Positions 1 to 7,378 of a DNA stretch of 11,198 nucleotides are shown here, piece after piece. Position 1 is the first letter of the stretch. Each line of letters starts with the position of its first letter. Origin of the DNA: an uncultured Lachnospiraceae bacterium (GTDB lineage: Bacteria > Bacillota > Clostridia > Lachnospirales > Lachnospiraceae); contig CAMNBW010000025.1 in NCBI GenBank assembly GCA_946533525.1, positions 1-11,198 of the forward strand, read 5' to 3'. Position numbers and translations under genes: made by a program. The notes under the pieces are model-generated. The model was given only the letters and a program-made list of their open reading frames with translations, was not told where the DNA came from and did no database searches.

Positions 1-53
1 CCCTCGATTACAGCAATTACCGTTTGGAAACCAATGTCGCCATGGTGCAATAG
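1..53 (+). CDS. 3' end of an upstream gene (partial, unrecognised)
   Basis: One frame, with codons starting at base 3, reads 16 codons (LDYSNYRLETNVAMVQ) to a TAG at 51-53. The codons look like those of the downstream genes, and the stop lies well before the promoter at 91-118. This fits the tail of a gene that begins outside the window. The fragment is too short to assign a family. A competing frame (codons from base 2) stays open to a TAA at 98-100, but it runs into the promoter and its composition is less protein-like, so I prefer the shorter one. Confidence 0.4.
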   Translation, partial: LDYSNYRLETNVAMVQ

Positions 54-90
54 TTCTGAACCCAGGGGGTCTGAACAGTTACGCTATGGT

Positions 91-118
91 TTCAGAATAA
101 AATTATCTGTGGTATAAT
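91..118 (+). promoter_or_regulatory. Sigma-A-type promoter of the polysaccharide operon
   Basis: A perfect -10 box TATAAT at 113-118 is preceded directly by TGG (110-112), giving an extended -10 (TGnTATAAT). A weak -35 candidate, TTCAGA at 91-96 (4 of 6 matches to TTGACA), lies 16 bp upstream. The expected start site is near 124-126, which would leave an untranslated leader of about 79 nt before the ATG at 204. The extended -10 can compensate for the poor -35. It is the only convincing promoter seen ahead of the ten-gene run. Confidence 0.7.
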
Positions 119-187
119 CGTTCACAGGAAAAAAACGTGAAAGATGATCTTGAAGTGATCAAAAATATAAAGTCTAAAGAATAAAAC

Positions 188-196
188 AGGGGGTGA
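188..196 (+). promoter_or_regulatory. Ribosome-binding site of the phosphohexomutase gene
   Basis: AGGGGGTGA lies 7 nt before the ATG at 204. It is a near match to the anti-Shine-Dalgarno complement and fixes the start at 204 rather than at the second in-frame ATG at 213. Confidence 0.7.
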
Positions 197-203
197 AATT
201 TTT

Positions 204-1928
204 ATGGACTACATGAAGGCTTATGAGTACTGGCTGAATGATCCGTATTTTGATGCGGAGACGAAGAAGGAGCTGGAAGGCATCCGCGGCAACGAGAAGG
301 AGATTGAGGACAGATTTTATAAGGATCTGGAATTCGGAACCGGAGGCTTAAGAGGCGTTATCGGAGCGGGCTCCAACAGGATGAACGTCTATACGGTACG
401 GAGGGCTTCCCAGGGACTTGCCAACTTCATTCTCAAGGAGGGGACGCAGGATAAGGGCGTGGCTATCGCCTATGACTGCCGTTTTATGAGCCCTGAATTT
501 GCAGATGTTGCGGCGCTTTGCCTGGCTGCCAACGGAATAAAGGCTTACGTTTTCGACAGCCTTCGTCCTACTCCTGAGCTTTCCTTTGCACTGAGGACTC
601 TGGGCTGTACCGCAGGAATAGTTGTAACGGCCAGCCATAATCCGCCCGAATATAACGGCTACAAGGTATATTGGGAAGACGGAGCGCAGGTAGCGGCACC
701 CCGGGACAAGGCCATCATAGATGAGGTCAACGCAGTTGGGGACTACTCAAACGCCAAGACTATGGATCTCGAGGAAGCAAAGGCCAAGGGACTCTATGAA
801 GTTATCGGCAAGGAGATCGACGACAAATACATTGCCGAGTTAAAGAAGCTCATTATTCATCCCGAAGTCATTGAAGAGATGGCCGATGATATAAAGATAG
901 TATATACACCCTTCCACGGCACCGGAAACGTACCCGTGCAGAGGATACTTAAGGAGCTTGGTTTCAAGAACGTTTATGTGGTTCCCGAGCAGGAGGAGCC
1001 CGATCCGAAGTTTACAACTCTTGACTACCCCAATCCCGAGGATCCCAAGGCCTTCGAGTATGCGTTAAGGCTTGCTAAGGAAAAGGGAGCGGATATAGTA
1101 ATGGCCACCGATCCCGATGCCGACAGACTGGGAGTTTATTCGATAGATACAAAGACCGGGGAATATCAGTGCTTTACCGGAAATATGTCGGGTATGCTCA
1201 TCGCAGAGTATAGAATTAGAGAGCTTGCGGCCATGGGTAAGCTTCCGAAGAACGGGGCCTTTGTAAAGACTATAGTTACGACCAACCTGGCGGATCCCGT
1301 GGCTGAGGATTACAATCTTAAGCTTATCGAGGTTCTGACGGGCTTTAAATACATCGGAGAGCAGATCAAGCTCTTTGAGCAGAATAATACCTATGAATAT
1401 GTATTCGGTTTTGAAGAGAGCTACGGCTGTCTTGTGGGAACCCATGCAAGGGACAAGGACGCTATAGTTGCCGTTATGTGCCTGGCAGAGACCGCGGCCT
1501 ATGCAAAGAAGCACGGCAAGACCTTATGGGATGAGATGATAAGGATCTATGACAAGTACGGCTATTATAAAGAGGGCATCCACACCGTTACCTTAAAGGG
1601 TGTTGACGGAGCCGAGCAGATAAAGAATATAATGGAGAAGATCAGAAAGAATCCGCCGAAGGAATTCGGAGAACTCAAGGTTAAGGAGTTCAGGGATTAT
1701 GACGCTGATACCACATTAAATATCGAGACCGGAGAGAAGGGCAAGACCGGTCTGCCGAAGTCCAATGTTCTGTATTTTGACCTTGAGAACAATTCGTGGT
1801 GCTGCGTAAGACCTTCCGGCACTGAGCCCAAGATCAAGTTCTATATGGGCGTTAAGGGGACTTCTCTGGAGGATGCAGGCAAGAAGCTTGAAGACCTGAA
1901 GAAGGATGTAATCGACAGGCTTTCATGA
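204..1928 (+). CDS. pgcA: Alpha-D-phosphohexomutase (phosphoglucomutase / phosphomannomutase family)
   Basis: This cytoplasmic enzyme interconverts hexose-6-phosphate and hexose-1-phosphate and so feeds nucleotide-sugar synthesis, for example Glc-1-P for UDP-glucose. At 574 residues it matches the Bacillus PgcA-type branch. All four family signatures are intact: FGTGGLRG at residues 44-51; the active-site loop TASHNP at 142-147 with phosphoserine Ser144; the Mg-binding loop DPDADR at 303-308; the sugar-specificity loop GFEESYG at 402-408; and the phosphate-binding RPSGTEPK at 536-543. It is the first gene after the promoter and its TGA overlaps the next start (ATGA, 1925-1928), so it is transcribed with the glycosyltransferases. 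The family motifs do not settle glucose versus mannose preference. The pgcA name rests on length and motif match, and phosphomannomutase activity is possible too. Confidence 0.93.
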   Translation: MDYMKAYEYWLNDPYFDAETKKELEGIRGNEKEIEDRFYKDLEFGTGGLRGVIGAGSNRMNVYTVRRASQGLANFILKEGTQDKGVAIAYDCRFMSPEFADVAALCLAANGIKAYVFDSLRPTPELSFALRTLGCTAGIVVTASHNPPEYNGYKVYWEDGAQVAAPRDKAIIDEVNAVGDYSNAKTMDLEEAKAKGLYEVIGKEIDDKYIAELKKLIIHPEVIEEMADDIKIVYTPFHGTGNVPVQRILKELGFKNVYVVPEQEEPDPKFTTLDYPNPEDPKAFEYALRLAKEKGADIVMATDPDADRLGVYSIDTKTGEYQCFTGNMSGMLIAEYRIRELAAMGKLPKNGAFVKTIVTTNLADPVAEDYNLKLIEVLTGFKYIGEQIKLFEQNNTYEYVFGFEESYGCLVGTHARDKDAIVAVMCLAETAAYAKKHGKTLWDEMIRIYDKYGYYKEGIHTVTLKGVDGAEQIKNIMEKIRKNPPKEFGELKVKEFRDYDADTTLNIETGEKGKTGLPKSNVLYFDLENNSWCCVRPSGTEPKIKFYMGVKGTSLEDAGKKLEDLKKDVIDRLS

Positions 1929-3208
1929 GGGGTAAGGAAAAAACAGGTGCGGTCAGCAGAGCAGCTTTTGTTGCAGTTGTTCTGCTGACCGTGCTTGCGG
2001 TTATTTCCATATTCGGCGGGATAAGGAATGCCGTCAGGTTTTCGCAGGACTTCCAGTACGACGCCGCAAGAGCACTTATGATGGGGGAAGACCCCTACGA
2101 ATTAAGCGAACTCAGCCATGAAGAGCCTCCGGGAGAGGCCTGGTATGAGGGGATCAAAAAAGCGGGGCTGGAACCTTTTTATGAATACTATGAAAGCATC
2201 GGGGCGCCCCAGAAGATGGAGGCGAACCAGTTTCCGAGCCTGCTGTATCTGCTTGAGCCCCTTGCGCTGCTTCCTTTTAATATCGCCAGGATATGCTGGC
2301 TCGTACTGAACCTTTTATTTACCGCTGCCATAATCTTCCTGCTGAGGAAAACCTTTTTAAAAGAAACATCGTTGCAGACATTTGCACTGTTGAGCAGCCT
2401 AATGATAGCGGGAACCCCCTGGAGAAACCAGATAGGGGTGGGACAGCATACCCTGTTTTCCTTTGCGTTCTTTCTGCTGGCAGTATGGCTGAGCGACCTG
2501 GCCGGAGTAGTTGTAATAACGGGAGAGAGAAGCTATGCAGCCGCGGACACGAAGAGGCTTCGGGTCCTGTCCGGACTGGCCCTTGCGGTTTCGTATTTTA
2601 AGTATACGCTTACCGCGCCTCTGGCTCTTTATTTTGTTTATAAAAGGCGGTGGAAAGAGCTGATCATCTCGGTAATCCCGCATATAGCGGGGACGCTGGC
2701 GGCGGCCTTTGTGCTGGAGGAGCCGGTTGCCGATATGATAATAAAGCCCTTAAAGGTTTCCATGGCCCTTTCGGGAGAGGGAAGTCTCGACCTCGGGGCT
2801 TTTTTGGGAGGAGGAAGGGCTGCTGTGGCTGCAAGCCTTGCACTGATGCTGGTTATGGTGGTCTTTGCCTTTTTATTTCCCAAGGGTCGAGATCAGATAT
2901 TCTTCTCGTCAGTGCTTCTTTTGAGCCTGATATTTACTTATCACCGGACATACGACTTTTTTGTGCTGGTGTGTGTCTGGGGAGGTGTTCAGGTGCTTGC
3001 CCGGGCTAACGGGGGAAAGGCGGGTACGGCTGTCAGCCTTTTTTACGGGCTCCTGATACTTGCGATATTTTTCGGACTGAGGCTTTTCCATGAAAGTCCG
3101 GCTTCAATAACGGCGGCTGCTGTTTTATATTATGCATTTACATTATTCTTTATAATTTTGGGAATGAGGAAAAATGGACAAGCTTTATATAATAATTCCG
3201 GCATATAA
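1925..3208 (+). CDS. Polytopic membrane glycosyltransferase, GT-C type (GT87 / DUF2029-like)
   Basis: This 427-residue integral membrane protein probably transfers a sugar from a polyprenyl-phosphate donor to an acceptor on the outer face of the membrane. TM1 is at about 12-31. It is followed by an extracytoplasmic segment with the GT-C style acidic motif: Asp42 and Asp46 in DFQYDAARALMMGEDPY, residues 42-58. A family-typical NQFPSLLYLLEPLALLP stretch is at 101-117, and further hydrophobic segments lie at about 118-140, 150-163, 175-196, 214-238, 246-264, 297-318, 326-355, 370-386 and 393-413. GVGQ at 171-174 and YHRTYD at 339-344 resemble positions conserved in DUF2029 proteins. It starts inside the ATGA overlap with the mutase, with only a weak AGG at 1917-1919, so translation is probably coupled. 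Its 3' end overlaps the next GT2 by 35 nt. The class is fairly sure; the sugar and acceptor are unknown. Confidence 0.75.
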   Translation: MRGKEKTGAVSRAAFVAVVLLTVLAVISIFGGIRNAVRFSQDFQYDAARALMMGEDPYELSELSHEEPPGEAWYEGIKKAGLEPFYEYYESIGAPQKMEANQFPSLLYLLEPLALLPFNIARICWLVLNLLFTAAIIFLLRKTFLKETSLQTFALLSSLMIAGTPWRNQIGVGQHTLFSFAFFLLAVWLSDLAGVVVITGERSYAAADTKRLRVLSGLALAVSYFKYTLTAPLALYFVYKRRWKELIISVIPHIAGTLAAAFVLEEPVADMIIKPLKVSMALSGEGSLDLGAFLGGGRAAVAASLALMLVMVVFAFLFPKGRDQIFFSSVLLLSLIFTYHRTYDFFVLVCVWGGVQVLARANGGKAGTAVSLFYGLLILAIFFGLRLFHESPASITAAAVLYYAFTLFFIILGMRKNGQALYNNSGI

Positions 3209-3911
3209 TGAAGAGGCTACCATTCGGGACGTCATAGACGAATGGTATCCGATGGTGGTTATGGCCGGTTCGGAAAGCCGCCTTGTTATTATCGACGACG
3301 GCAGCCGGGATAAAACTCTTAAGACCGTGGAAAGCGAGGCCGCTGGCAAGCCGCAGCTTGTTGTGCTCTCCAAGCCCAATTCCGGCCATGGAGCTACGAT
3401 TCTCATGGGGTATAAATATGCTCTGGAGCAGGGAGCCGACTACGTTTTCCAGACGGACAGCGACGGGCAGACCAGGGCATCGGAATTTCCGGATTTCTGG
3501 CGGATGCGCCGACAGTACGATATGATAGTCGGCTACAGGAATAAGCGGCAGGACGGGCTTTCGAGGATCGTCGTTACGAAGATACTGAAGCTGGTGGTTT
3601 TATTATGCTTCCATGTTTCGATAAAGGACGCCAACACGCCGTTTCGTCTCATGAATGCAAAAACCCTGTCGAAGAAGATCACGCTGGTGCCGGAGGATTT
3701 CTTCCTGACCAATGTGCTTCTTGCGGTGATCTACACAAAGCATAAATGCAAGGTCAAATTTATTCCCATAACCTTCAGAGCCAGACAGGGCGGGGTCAAT
3801 TCTATAAATATGAAGAGGATCTTCGGCATAGGAAAAAACGCGCTGAAGGATTTTCTGCGTCTTAACAAGACCATAGACGCAGCATACAGAGGAGATAATG
3901 AGGATATATGA
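3174..3911 (+). CDS. Family 2 glycosyltransferase, DPM1/GtrB-like (polyprenyl-phosphate sugar synthase)
   Basis: The 245-residue GT2 begins directly with the nucleotide-sugar fold (IIIPAYNEE at residues 6-14). DDGS is at 41-44, the metal-binding DSDGQ at 95-99, GYRNKRQDG at 120-128, the DANTPFRLM acceptor-side motif at 152-160, and RQGG at 204-207. The D-x-N-x-PFRLM and R-Q-GG signatures are usual for enzymes that move a sugar from a nucleotide donor to polyprenyl phosphate. There is no C-terminal pair of TM helices, so a hydrophobic stretch at 132-150 is the likely membrane contact. The start at 3174 is supported by GAGGA at 3166-3170, although the spacing is short at 3 nt. It overlaps the GT-C gene by 35 nt and the GtrA gene by ATGA, so the three form a tight cassette. 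The transferred sugar cannot be read from the sequence. Confidence 0.88.
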   Translation: MDKLYIIIPAYNEEATIRDVIDEWYPMVVMAGSESRLVIIDDGSRDKTLKTVESEAAGKPQLVVLSKPNSGHGATILMGYKYALEQGADYVFQTDSDGQTRASEFPDFWRMRRQYDMIVGYRNKRQDGLSRIVVTKILKLVVLLCFHVSIKDANTPFRLMNAKTLSKKITLVPEDFFLTNVLLAVIYTKHKCKVKFIPITFRARQGGVNSINMKRIFGIGKNALKDFLRLNKTIDAAYRGDNEDI

Positions 3912-4375
3912 AAACAGCAGGTAAACAGTCGCTGATCTCGCAGATCCTTAAATTTGCGGTGGTCGGCGGACTTTCTTTTTTGATAGATTTTGCGATATAT
4001 ACGGTAATCTTACTGATATTCAAGGGAAGGGTCGCGCCCGAGCATCAAAAGACGCTGGCGTTAATCGCAGCCTTCTTCGGTTTTACGATCTCACTCATCT
4101 TTAACTATATAAGCAGTATGCGCTTTGTTTTCCGACACGACGAAAACATGGACAGGCGAAAGGAGTTTACCATCTTCGCCGTTTTAAGCGTCATCGGCCT
4201 TGCCTTAAACGAGCTTATAATCTTCGGAGTATTGGCGATATACGATCATGTGCCGTTTTTGCAGAGCGGCATTTTGTGGGACGTCAAGGAGTGGGTCGGA
4301 AAGATAATCGCTACAGGTATAGTGATGGTCTACAACTTTATAACCAGAAAGATTTTTATAGAAAAAAAGGACTGA
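3908..4375 (+). CDS. GtrA-family membrane protein (proposed lipid-linked sugar translocase)
   Basis: This is a small 155-residue protein with four predicted TM helices, at about residues 15-38, 50-75, 86-110 and 131-150, and positive residues at the ends. KFAVVGGLSFLIDF (15-28), FNYISSMRFVF (65-75) and the final VYNFITRKIFIF-like block (141-151) are the standard GtrA family pattern. Family members are thought to flip or hand over undecaprenyl-phosphate-linked sugars made by a partner GT2. That partner is the upstream neighbour, whose TGA overlaps this ATG (3908-3911). A purine-rich Shine-Dalgarno region lies at about 3889-3904. The following GT2 starts 3 nt after its stop. Family assignment is sure; the translocase role is a family-level hypothesis. 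Confidence 0.9.
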   Translation: MKTAGKQSLISQILKFAVVGGLSFLIDFAIYTVILLIFKGRVAPEHQKTLALIAAFFGFTISLIFNYISSMRFVFRHDENMDRRKEFTIFAVLSVIGLALNELIIFGVLAIYDHVPFLQSGILWDVKEWVGKIIATGIVMVYNFITRKIFIEKKD

Positions 4376-4378
4376 GCT

Positions 4379-5158
4379 ATGAAAGACAAGATTTTGCTGT
4401 TCATACCTGCCTATAATTGCGAAAAACAGCTCATAAGGGTATTGGAGTCTATTAAAGGAGAGCCGGAAGAATATTTTCAAAGGATAATCGTGGTCAACAA
4501 CAGGAGCACCGACGATACCGAAAAGGCGGCTCTGGAATTTAAGAAAAACAATCCCGGGCTGGACATAAGGGTACTTAGAAACCGTGAGAACTACGGTCTT
4601 GGCGGCTCCCACAAGGTGGCATTTAACTATGCCCTGGAGAATGGCTTTGACTATGTGGTGGTGCTGCACGGGGACGACCAGGGAAATATCAGGGATTTTC
4701 TGCCCATGCTTAAGCGAAGGCTCTATAAGAAATACGACTGTGTCCTCGGAGCGCGCTTTATGCGGGGCTCGAGACTTAAGGGCTATTCGCTGGTAAGGAC
4801 AGCCGGAAATATTGTCTACGACTTTCTGTTTGCCTATGTGACGGGCAGGCGGGTCTTTGACCTGGGCTCCGGATTAAATATGTACAGCACGAGGATGCTG
4901 AAGAACAGATTTTATCATAAGTTTCCCGATAACCTTACCTTCAACTACTGTATGGTAATGGCGCTCGATTACTATAACCAGTATGAGAGATACTATCCCA
5001 TAAGCTGGTCAGAGACGGATCAGGTATCCAATGTCAAACTCGGCAGCCAGAGTATAAAGGTTTTGAAGATGCTCCTGGATTATTTTAAAGACAGAGAGCG
5101 CATATGCGGCGAATACAGGGAAAAGGCCATCGACTCCTATGAGGCGGAGGAGGTATGA
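4379..5158 (+). CDS. Family 2 glycosyltransferase, polyprenyl-phosphate type, with a variant DXD motif
   Basis: This 259-residue GT2 starts at its fold (LLFIPAYNCEKQL, residues 6-18) and is read from an ATG 7 nt after AAAGGA (4365-4371). The nucleotide-binding loop is VVNNRSTDDT (38-47) rather than the usual DDGS. The DXD position reads HGDDQ (97-101), so the first acidic residue is His. GARFMRGSR (124-132), followed by RTAGN (140-144) and DLGSGLNMYS (161-170), corresponds to the G-x-R-F and D-x-x-SGxxxY regions of DPM1-like enzymes. It ends with a charged tail without TM helices. Its stop overlaps the next start (ATGA), which ties it to the UPF0104-like membrane protein. A cytoplasmic-face enzyme loading a sugar onto polyprenyl phosphate is most likely; direct transfer to a lipid-linked oligosaccharide is the alternative. 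Confidence 0.83.
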   Translation: MKDKILLFIPAYNCEKQLIRVLESIKGEPEEYFQRIIVVNNRSTDDTEKAALEFKKNNPGLDIRVLRNRENYGLGGSHKVAFNYALENGFDYVVVLHGDDQGNIRDFLPMLKRRLYKKYDCVLGARFMRGSRLKGYSLVRTAGNIVYDFLFAYVTGRRVFDLGSGLNMYSTRMLKNRFYHKFPDNLTFNYCMVMALDYYNQYERYYPISWSETDQVSNVKLGSQSIKVLKMLLDYFKDRERICGEYREKAIDSYEAEEV

Positions 5159-5976
5159 GCATTATCCGGGAGAACTTAGGCGGCCTGCTGCCGTTTATGC
5201 TTTTTTTTGCCCTTGCCCACCTTTTTAAGGCGGCAAGGTTTTATCTTGTGCTTCTTGAACAGGACATACCTTTGAAAAGGTATCTGTTTTTATATGCGAG
5301 AACAACGCTGGTCAATCTGTTAGTTCCTTTTAAGCTGGGGGAGATTTACAGGGTGGCGGCGGTCTACCATGAGGCGGAGGATGATAATAAGGCCCAGCGC
5401 CTGCCAAAGTCCATTTTAAGCGTCTGCGTGGACAGGTTTTTCGATACCGCCGCGCTGCTTGCAATTATAATTCCCTTCAGCCTTATCTACGGCGGGAGCA
5501 TTGAGTTTGTGCCGCTTATCCTGTTTCTCGCCCTCTTTATTTTTGCGCTGGTCTATTTAAGCATACCCAAGTCCTACCTTTATCTCAATGAATATATTAT
5601 AATGTACAGGCAGAGCAAGAGGTCGGTCAGCCTCTTAAAGTGGCTCGAGGTCATCAAGGAGTGGTACGAATTTACCCACGGCCTGATAAAGGGGCGAGCC
5701 CCTATGATAACCATAGCCAGCTTCCTGGGCTGGGGCGCGGAGTTCATGGCCTTAAGGAGCTTTTTTGGCATATTGGGAAAGAGCTTTGCCATAGAGGATT
5801 TCAGCAGATATATAAATTCGCTCCTCTCAACCGTGCACTACAGTATGGCCAGGGCTTACAATTCCCTGGGAACGGCCATCTTTGCGCTGGTAACCCTGGG
5901 GCTTTTTATAATGCTGATGGCAGAGACATCCGGACAGAAAGGAAGAAAAAATGCAGCAGATCCTGACCGTATATGA
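5155..5976 (+). CDS. UPF0104 / LPG-synthase-TM-like integral membrane protein
   Basis: This 273-residue polytopic protein carries the two hallmark regions of the flippase-like UPF0104/COG0392 superfamily: NLLVPFKLGEIYR at residues 54-66 (the usual N-x-x-P-x-x-x-GE-x-x-R pattern) and SVCVDRFFD at 89-97. Hydrophobic segments are at about 10-32, 43-58, 98-113, 118-137, 183-203 and 237-256. It is somewhat shorter than typical members of about 300-340 residues, and the C-terminal part looks compact. It begins in an ATGA overlap with the preceding GT2, behind a very purine-rich GGAGGAGGT (5146-5154). It overlaps the following gene by 26 nt. Relatives are found beside or fused to GT2 enzymes and in MprF, where the domain moves lipids. 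A role with the GT2 upstream in lipid-linked sugar handling is an inference; it does not look like a Wzx flippase. Confidence 0.75.
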   Translation: MSIIRENLGGLLPFMLFFALAHLFKAARFYLVLLEQDIPLKRYLFLYARTTLVNLLVPFKLGEIYRVAAVYHEAEDDNKAQRLPKSILSVCVDRFFDTAALLAIIIPFSLIYGGSIEFVPLILFLALFIFALVYLSIPKSYLYLNEYIIMYRQSKRSVSLLKWLEVIKEWYEFTHGLIKGRAPMITIASFLGWGAEFMALRSFFGILGKSFAIEDFSRYINSLLSTVHYSMARAYNSLGTAIFALVTLGLFIMLMAETSGQKGRKNAADPDRI

Positions 5977-7378
5977 CGACAGAGAGCTGCCGGAGGCAGC
6001 AGTCAGGCAGATCACGGGGGAGAAGAGCTACGGCTCGGTCATATATAAAAGAAAGAGGCTTTCGGAGAGGGCCGGGGAGCTTGCCAATGGGCCCTTTGAA
6101 GTCCTGGACGGAGAGCCCGCCAGGCTGATTTCCCGTCTTGGGAGCCTAAGCCGGGGGGCAAAGGTACTGCACCTTTTTTCGTCGGCAGTCGTGGAGGATA
6201 CGCATGAGTATTCGCTTTTAAGACAGAAGGTTCCCTATGTCAACAGCAGCTACTGCGTAAAGGCAGGCTCGTCGATAGCCGCTGTGGTTTTCGACAGCGT
6301 CGGCTCCTGGGAAAAGGCTGTGTCGGAGGCTTCGCCGAAGGAGCTTAAGAGCATCGCTTCCGGTTATAAGGAGATAAACTGCAGAGCTTTTTTTGATATT
6401 TCACATAAGGAAGGCTTTCTGGCATATATCACCGGAGGATTTGAGGCGAGATTTTTCAACTCTCTCGACGGAGATGAATTCGAGGTTATAAAAAGATCCG
6501 CCGATAAAAAGAAGATCAGGGCGGAGTATGAGTTCTATTCCCTGCTGCCCGAGAGGATGCAGAGCTGGTTCGTCCAGCCCTATGACTACAGGGAAAATGA
6601 GGACGCCGCATCCTATACGATGGAGAGGATGCATGCGCCGGATCTTGCCATAAGATATGTACACGGCTCCATAGACGAGTACGGCTTCAGGAAGATATTA
6701 AAGCTTCTGTTCCGCTTTATCGAGATAAGGCAGAAGCGGGAAGTGGACAAAGACCGATATTTTAAGCTGAAAAGAGAGCTTTACATAGAGAAGCCGGAAA
6801 GGCGGATAGCTGATTTCAACGCCACAGAGGCGGCGAAGAAGATCAATGCCCTGATAGCGGCGGGGACGCGATACGGCTCGGTTTCGGAATTGTTTGAAGA
6901 CTATAAGTCCCTTTATGAAAAGCTTATAGGTAGCTTTGAAGGGGAATACTGCGAGGTCGTGGGTCACGGAGATCTGTGCTTTTCGAATATCCTCTATCAG
7001 AGCGATGCGGAAATGATAAGGCTAATCGATCCAAAGGGGGCTCTTACGGAGGAGGATCTCTATACGGACCCCTATTACGACATAGCCAAGCTTTCTCATT
7101 CGATCTGCGGCAGCTATGATTTTATCAATTCCGCGCTCTATGAGATAGCTGTGGACGACGATATGTCCCTTAAGCTCATAACGGACAATGACAATGGGCT
7201 GTATGCGGGAATTTTCAGGGAGTTCGTCGAAAAGGCGGGCTTTAATATGAGGTTTGTAAGGCTCTTTGAGTGTTCCCTCTTCCTGTCCATGCTGCCGCTG
7301 CATCTGGACAGGCCGAATAAGGTTACGGCCTTCATTTTAAATGCGATAGAAATATTGGATGAAGTAAGAAATGGGTAA
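5951..7378 (+). CDS. Two-part protein with C-terminal APH/choline-kinase-like phosphotransferase domain
   Basis: This is a 475-residue soluble protein. From about residue 165 it follows the kinase-like/aminoglycoside-phosphotransferase fold: an ATP-lysine candidate in EVIKRSA (Lys181); a helix-C Glu candidate at 192 or 194; a hinge-like SYTMERM (221-227); the catalytic loop HGDLCFSNIL (339-348, Asp341 and Asn346); the metal site IDPKG (359-363, Asp360); and the trailing DPYYDIAKL (373-381) usual in APH-like proteins. The catalytic residues all appear intact, so it is probably active. I do not recognise residues 1-160, which show no TM segment, signal peptide or Rossmann glycine motif that I can see. 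Its start has AAGGAAG just upstream (about 5938-5945) and overlaps the membrane gene by 26 nt; its stop overlaps the next GT2 by 8 nt. In this setting it may phosphorylate a sugar, an amino-alcohol or a lipid intermediate; the substrate is unknown. Confidence 0.72.
   Translation: MQQILTVYDDRELPEAAVRQITGEKSYGSVIYKRKRLSERAGELANGPFEVLDGEPARLISRLGSLSRGAKVLHLFSSAVVEDTHEYSLLRQKVPYVNSSYCVKAGSSIAAVVFDSVGSWEKAVSEASPKELKSIASGYKEINCRAFFDISHKEGFLAYITGGFEARFFNSLDGDEFEVIKRSADKKKIRAEYEFYSLLPERMQSWFVQPYDYRENEDAASYTMERMHAPDLAIRYVHGSIDEYGFRKILKLLFRFIEIRQKREVDKDRYFKLKRELYIEKPERRIADFNATEAAKKINALIAAGTRYGSVSELFEDYKSLYEKLIGSFEGEYCEVVGHGDLCFSNILYQSDAEMIRLIDPKGALTEEDLYTDPYYDIAKLSHSICGSYDFINSALYEIAVDDDMSLKLITDNDNGLYAGIFREFVEKAGFNMRFVRLFECSLFLSMLPLHLDRPNKVTAFILNAIEILDEVRNG

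Noticed and set aside
2..100. Alternative reading frame at the left edge running to a TAA at 98-100
   Set aside because: It would extend through the -35 region to within 13 bp of the -10 box, and its predicted peptide is less typical than the frame that stops at 51-53.
121..161. Small inverted repeats in the leader of the first gene (TTCAC/GTGAA at 121-125 and 137-141; TGATC/GATCA at 145-149 and 157-161)
   Set aside because: Each stem is only 5 bp and AT-rich, the two do not form a recognisable riboswitch or T-box core, and no T-run follows.
5155..5976. Reading the UPF0104-like protein as the Wzx flippase of the locus
   Set aside because: It is only 273 residues with about six hydrophobic segments and carries the N-x-x-P...GE-x-x-R motif of the LPG-synthase-TM superfamily, not the 12-14 helix layout of Wzx.
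5951..7378. Calling the kinase-like gene an antibiotic-resistance aminoglycoside phosphotransferase
   Set aside because: The shared catalytic motifs are common to the whole APH/choline-kinase superfamily. The long extra N-terminal half and tight coupling within a glycan operon argue for a biosynthetic role.
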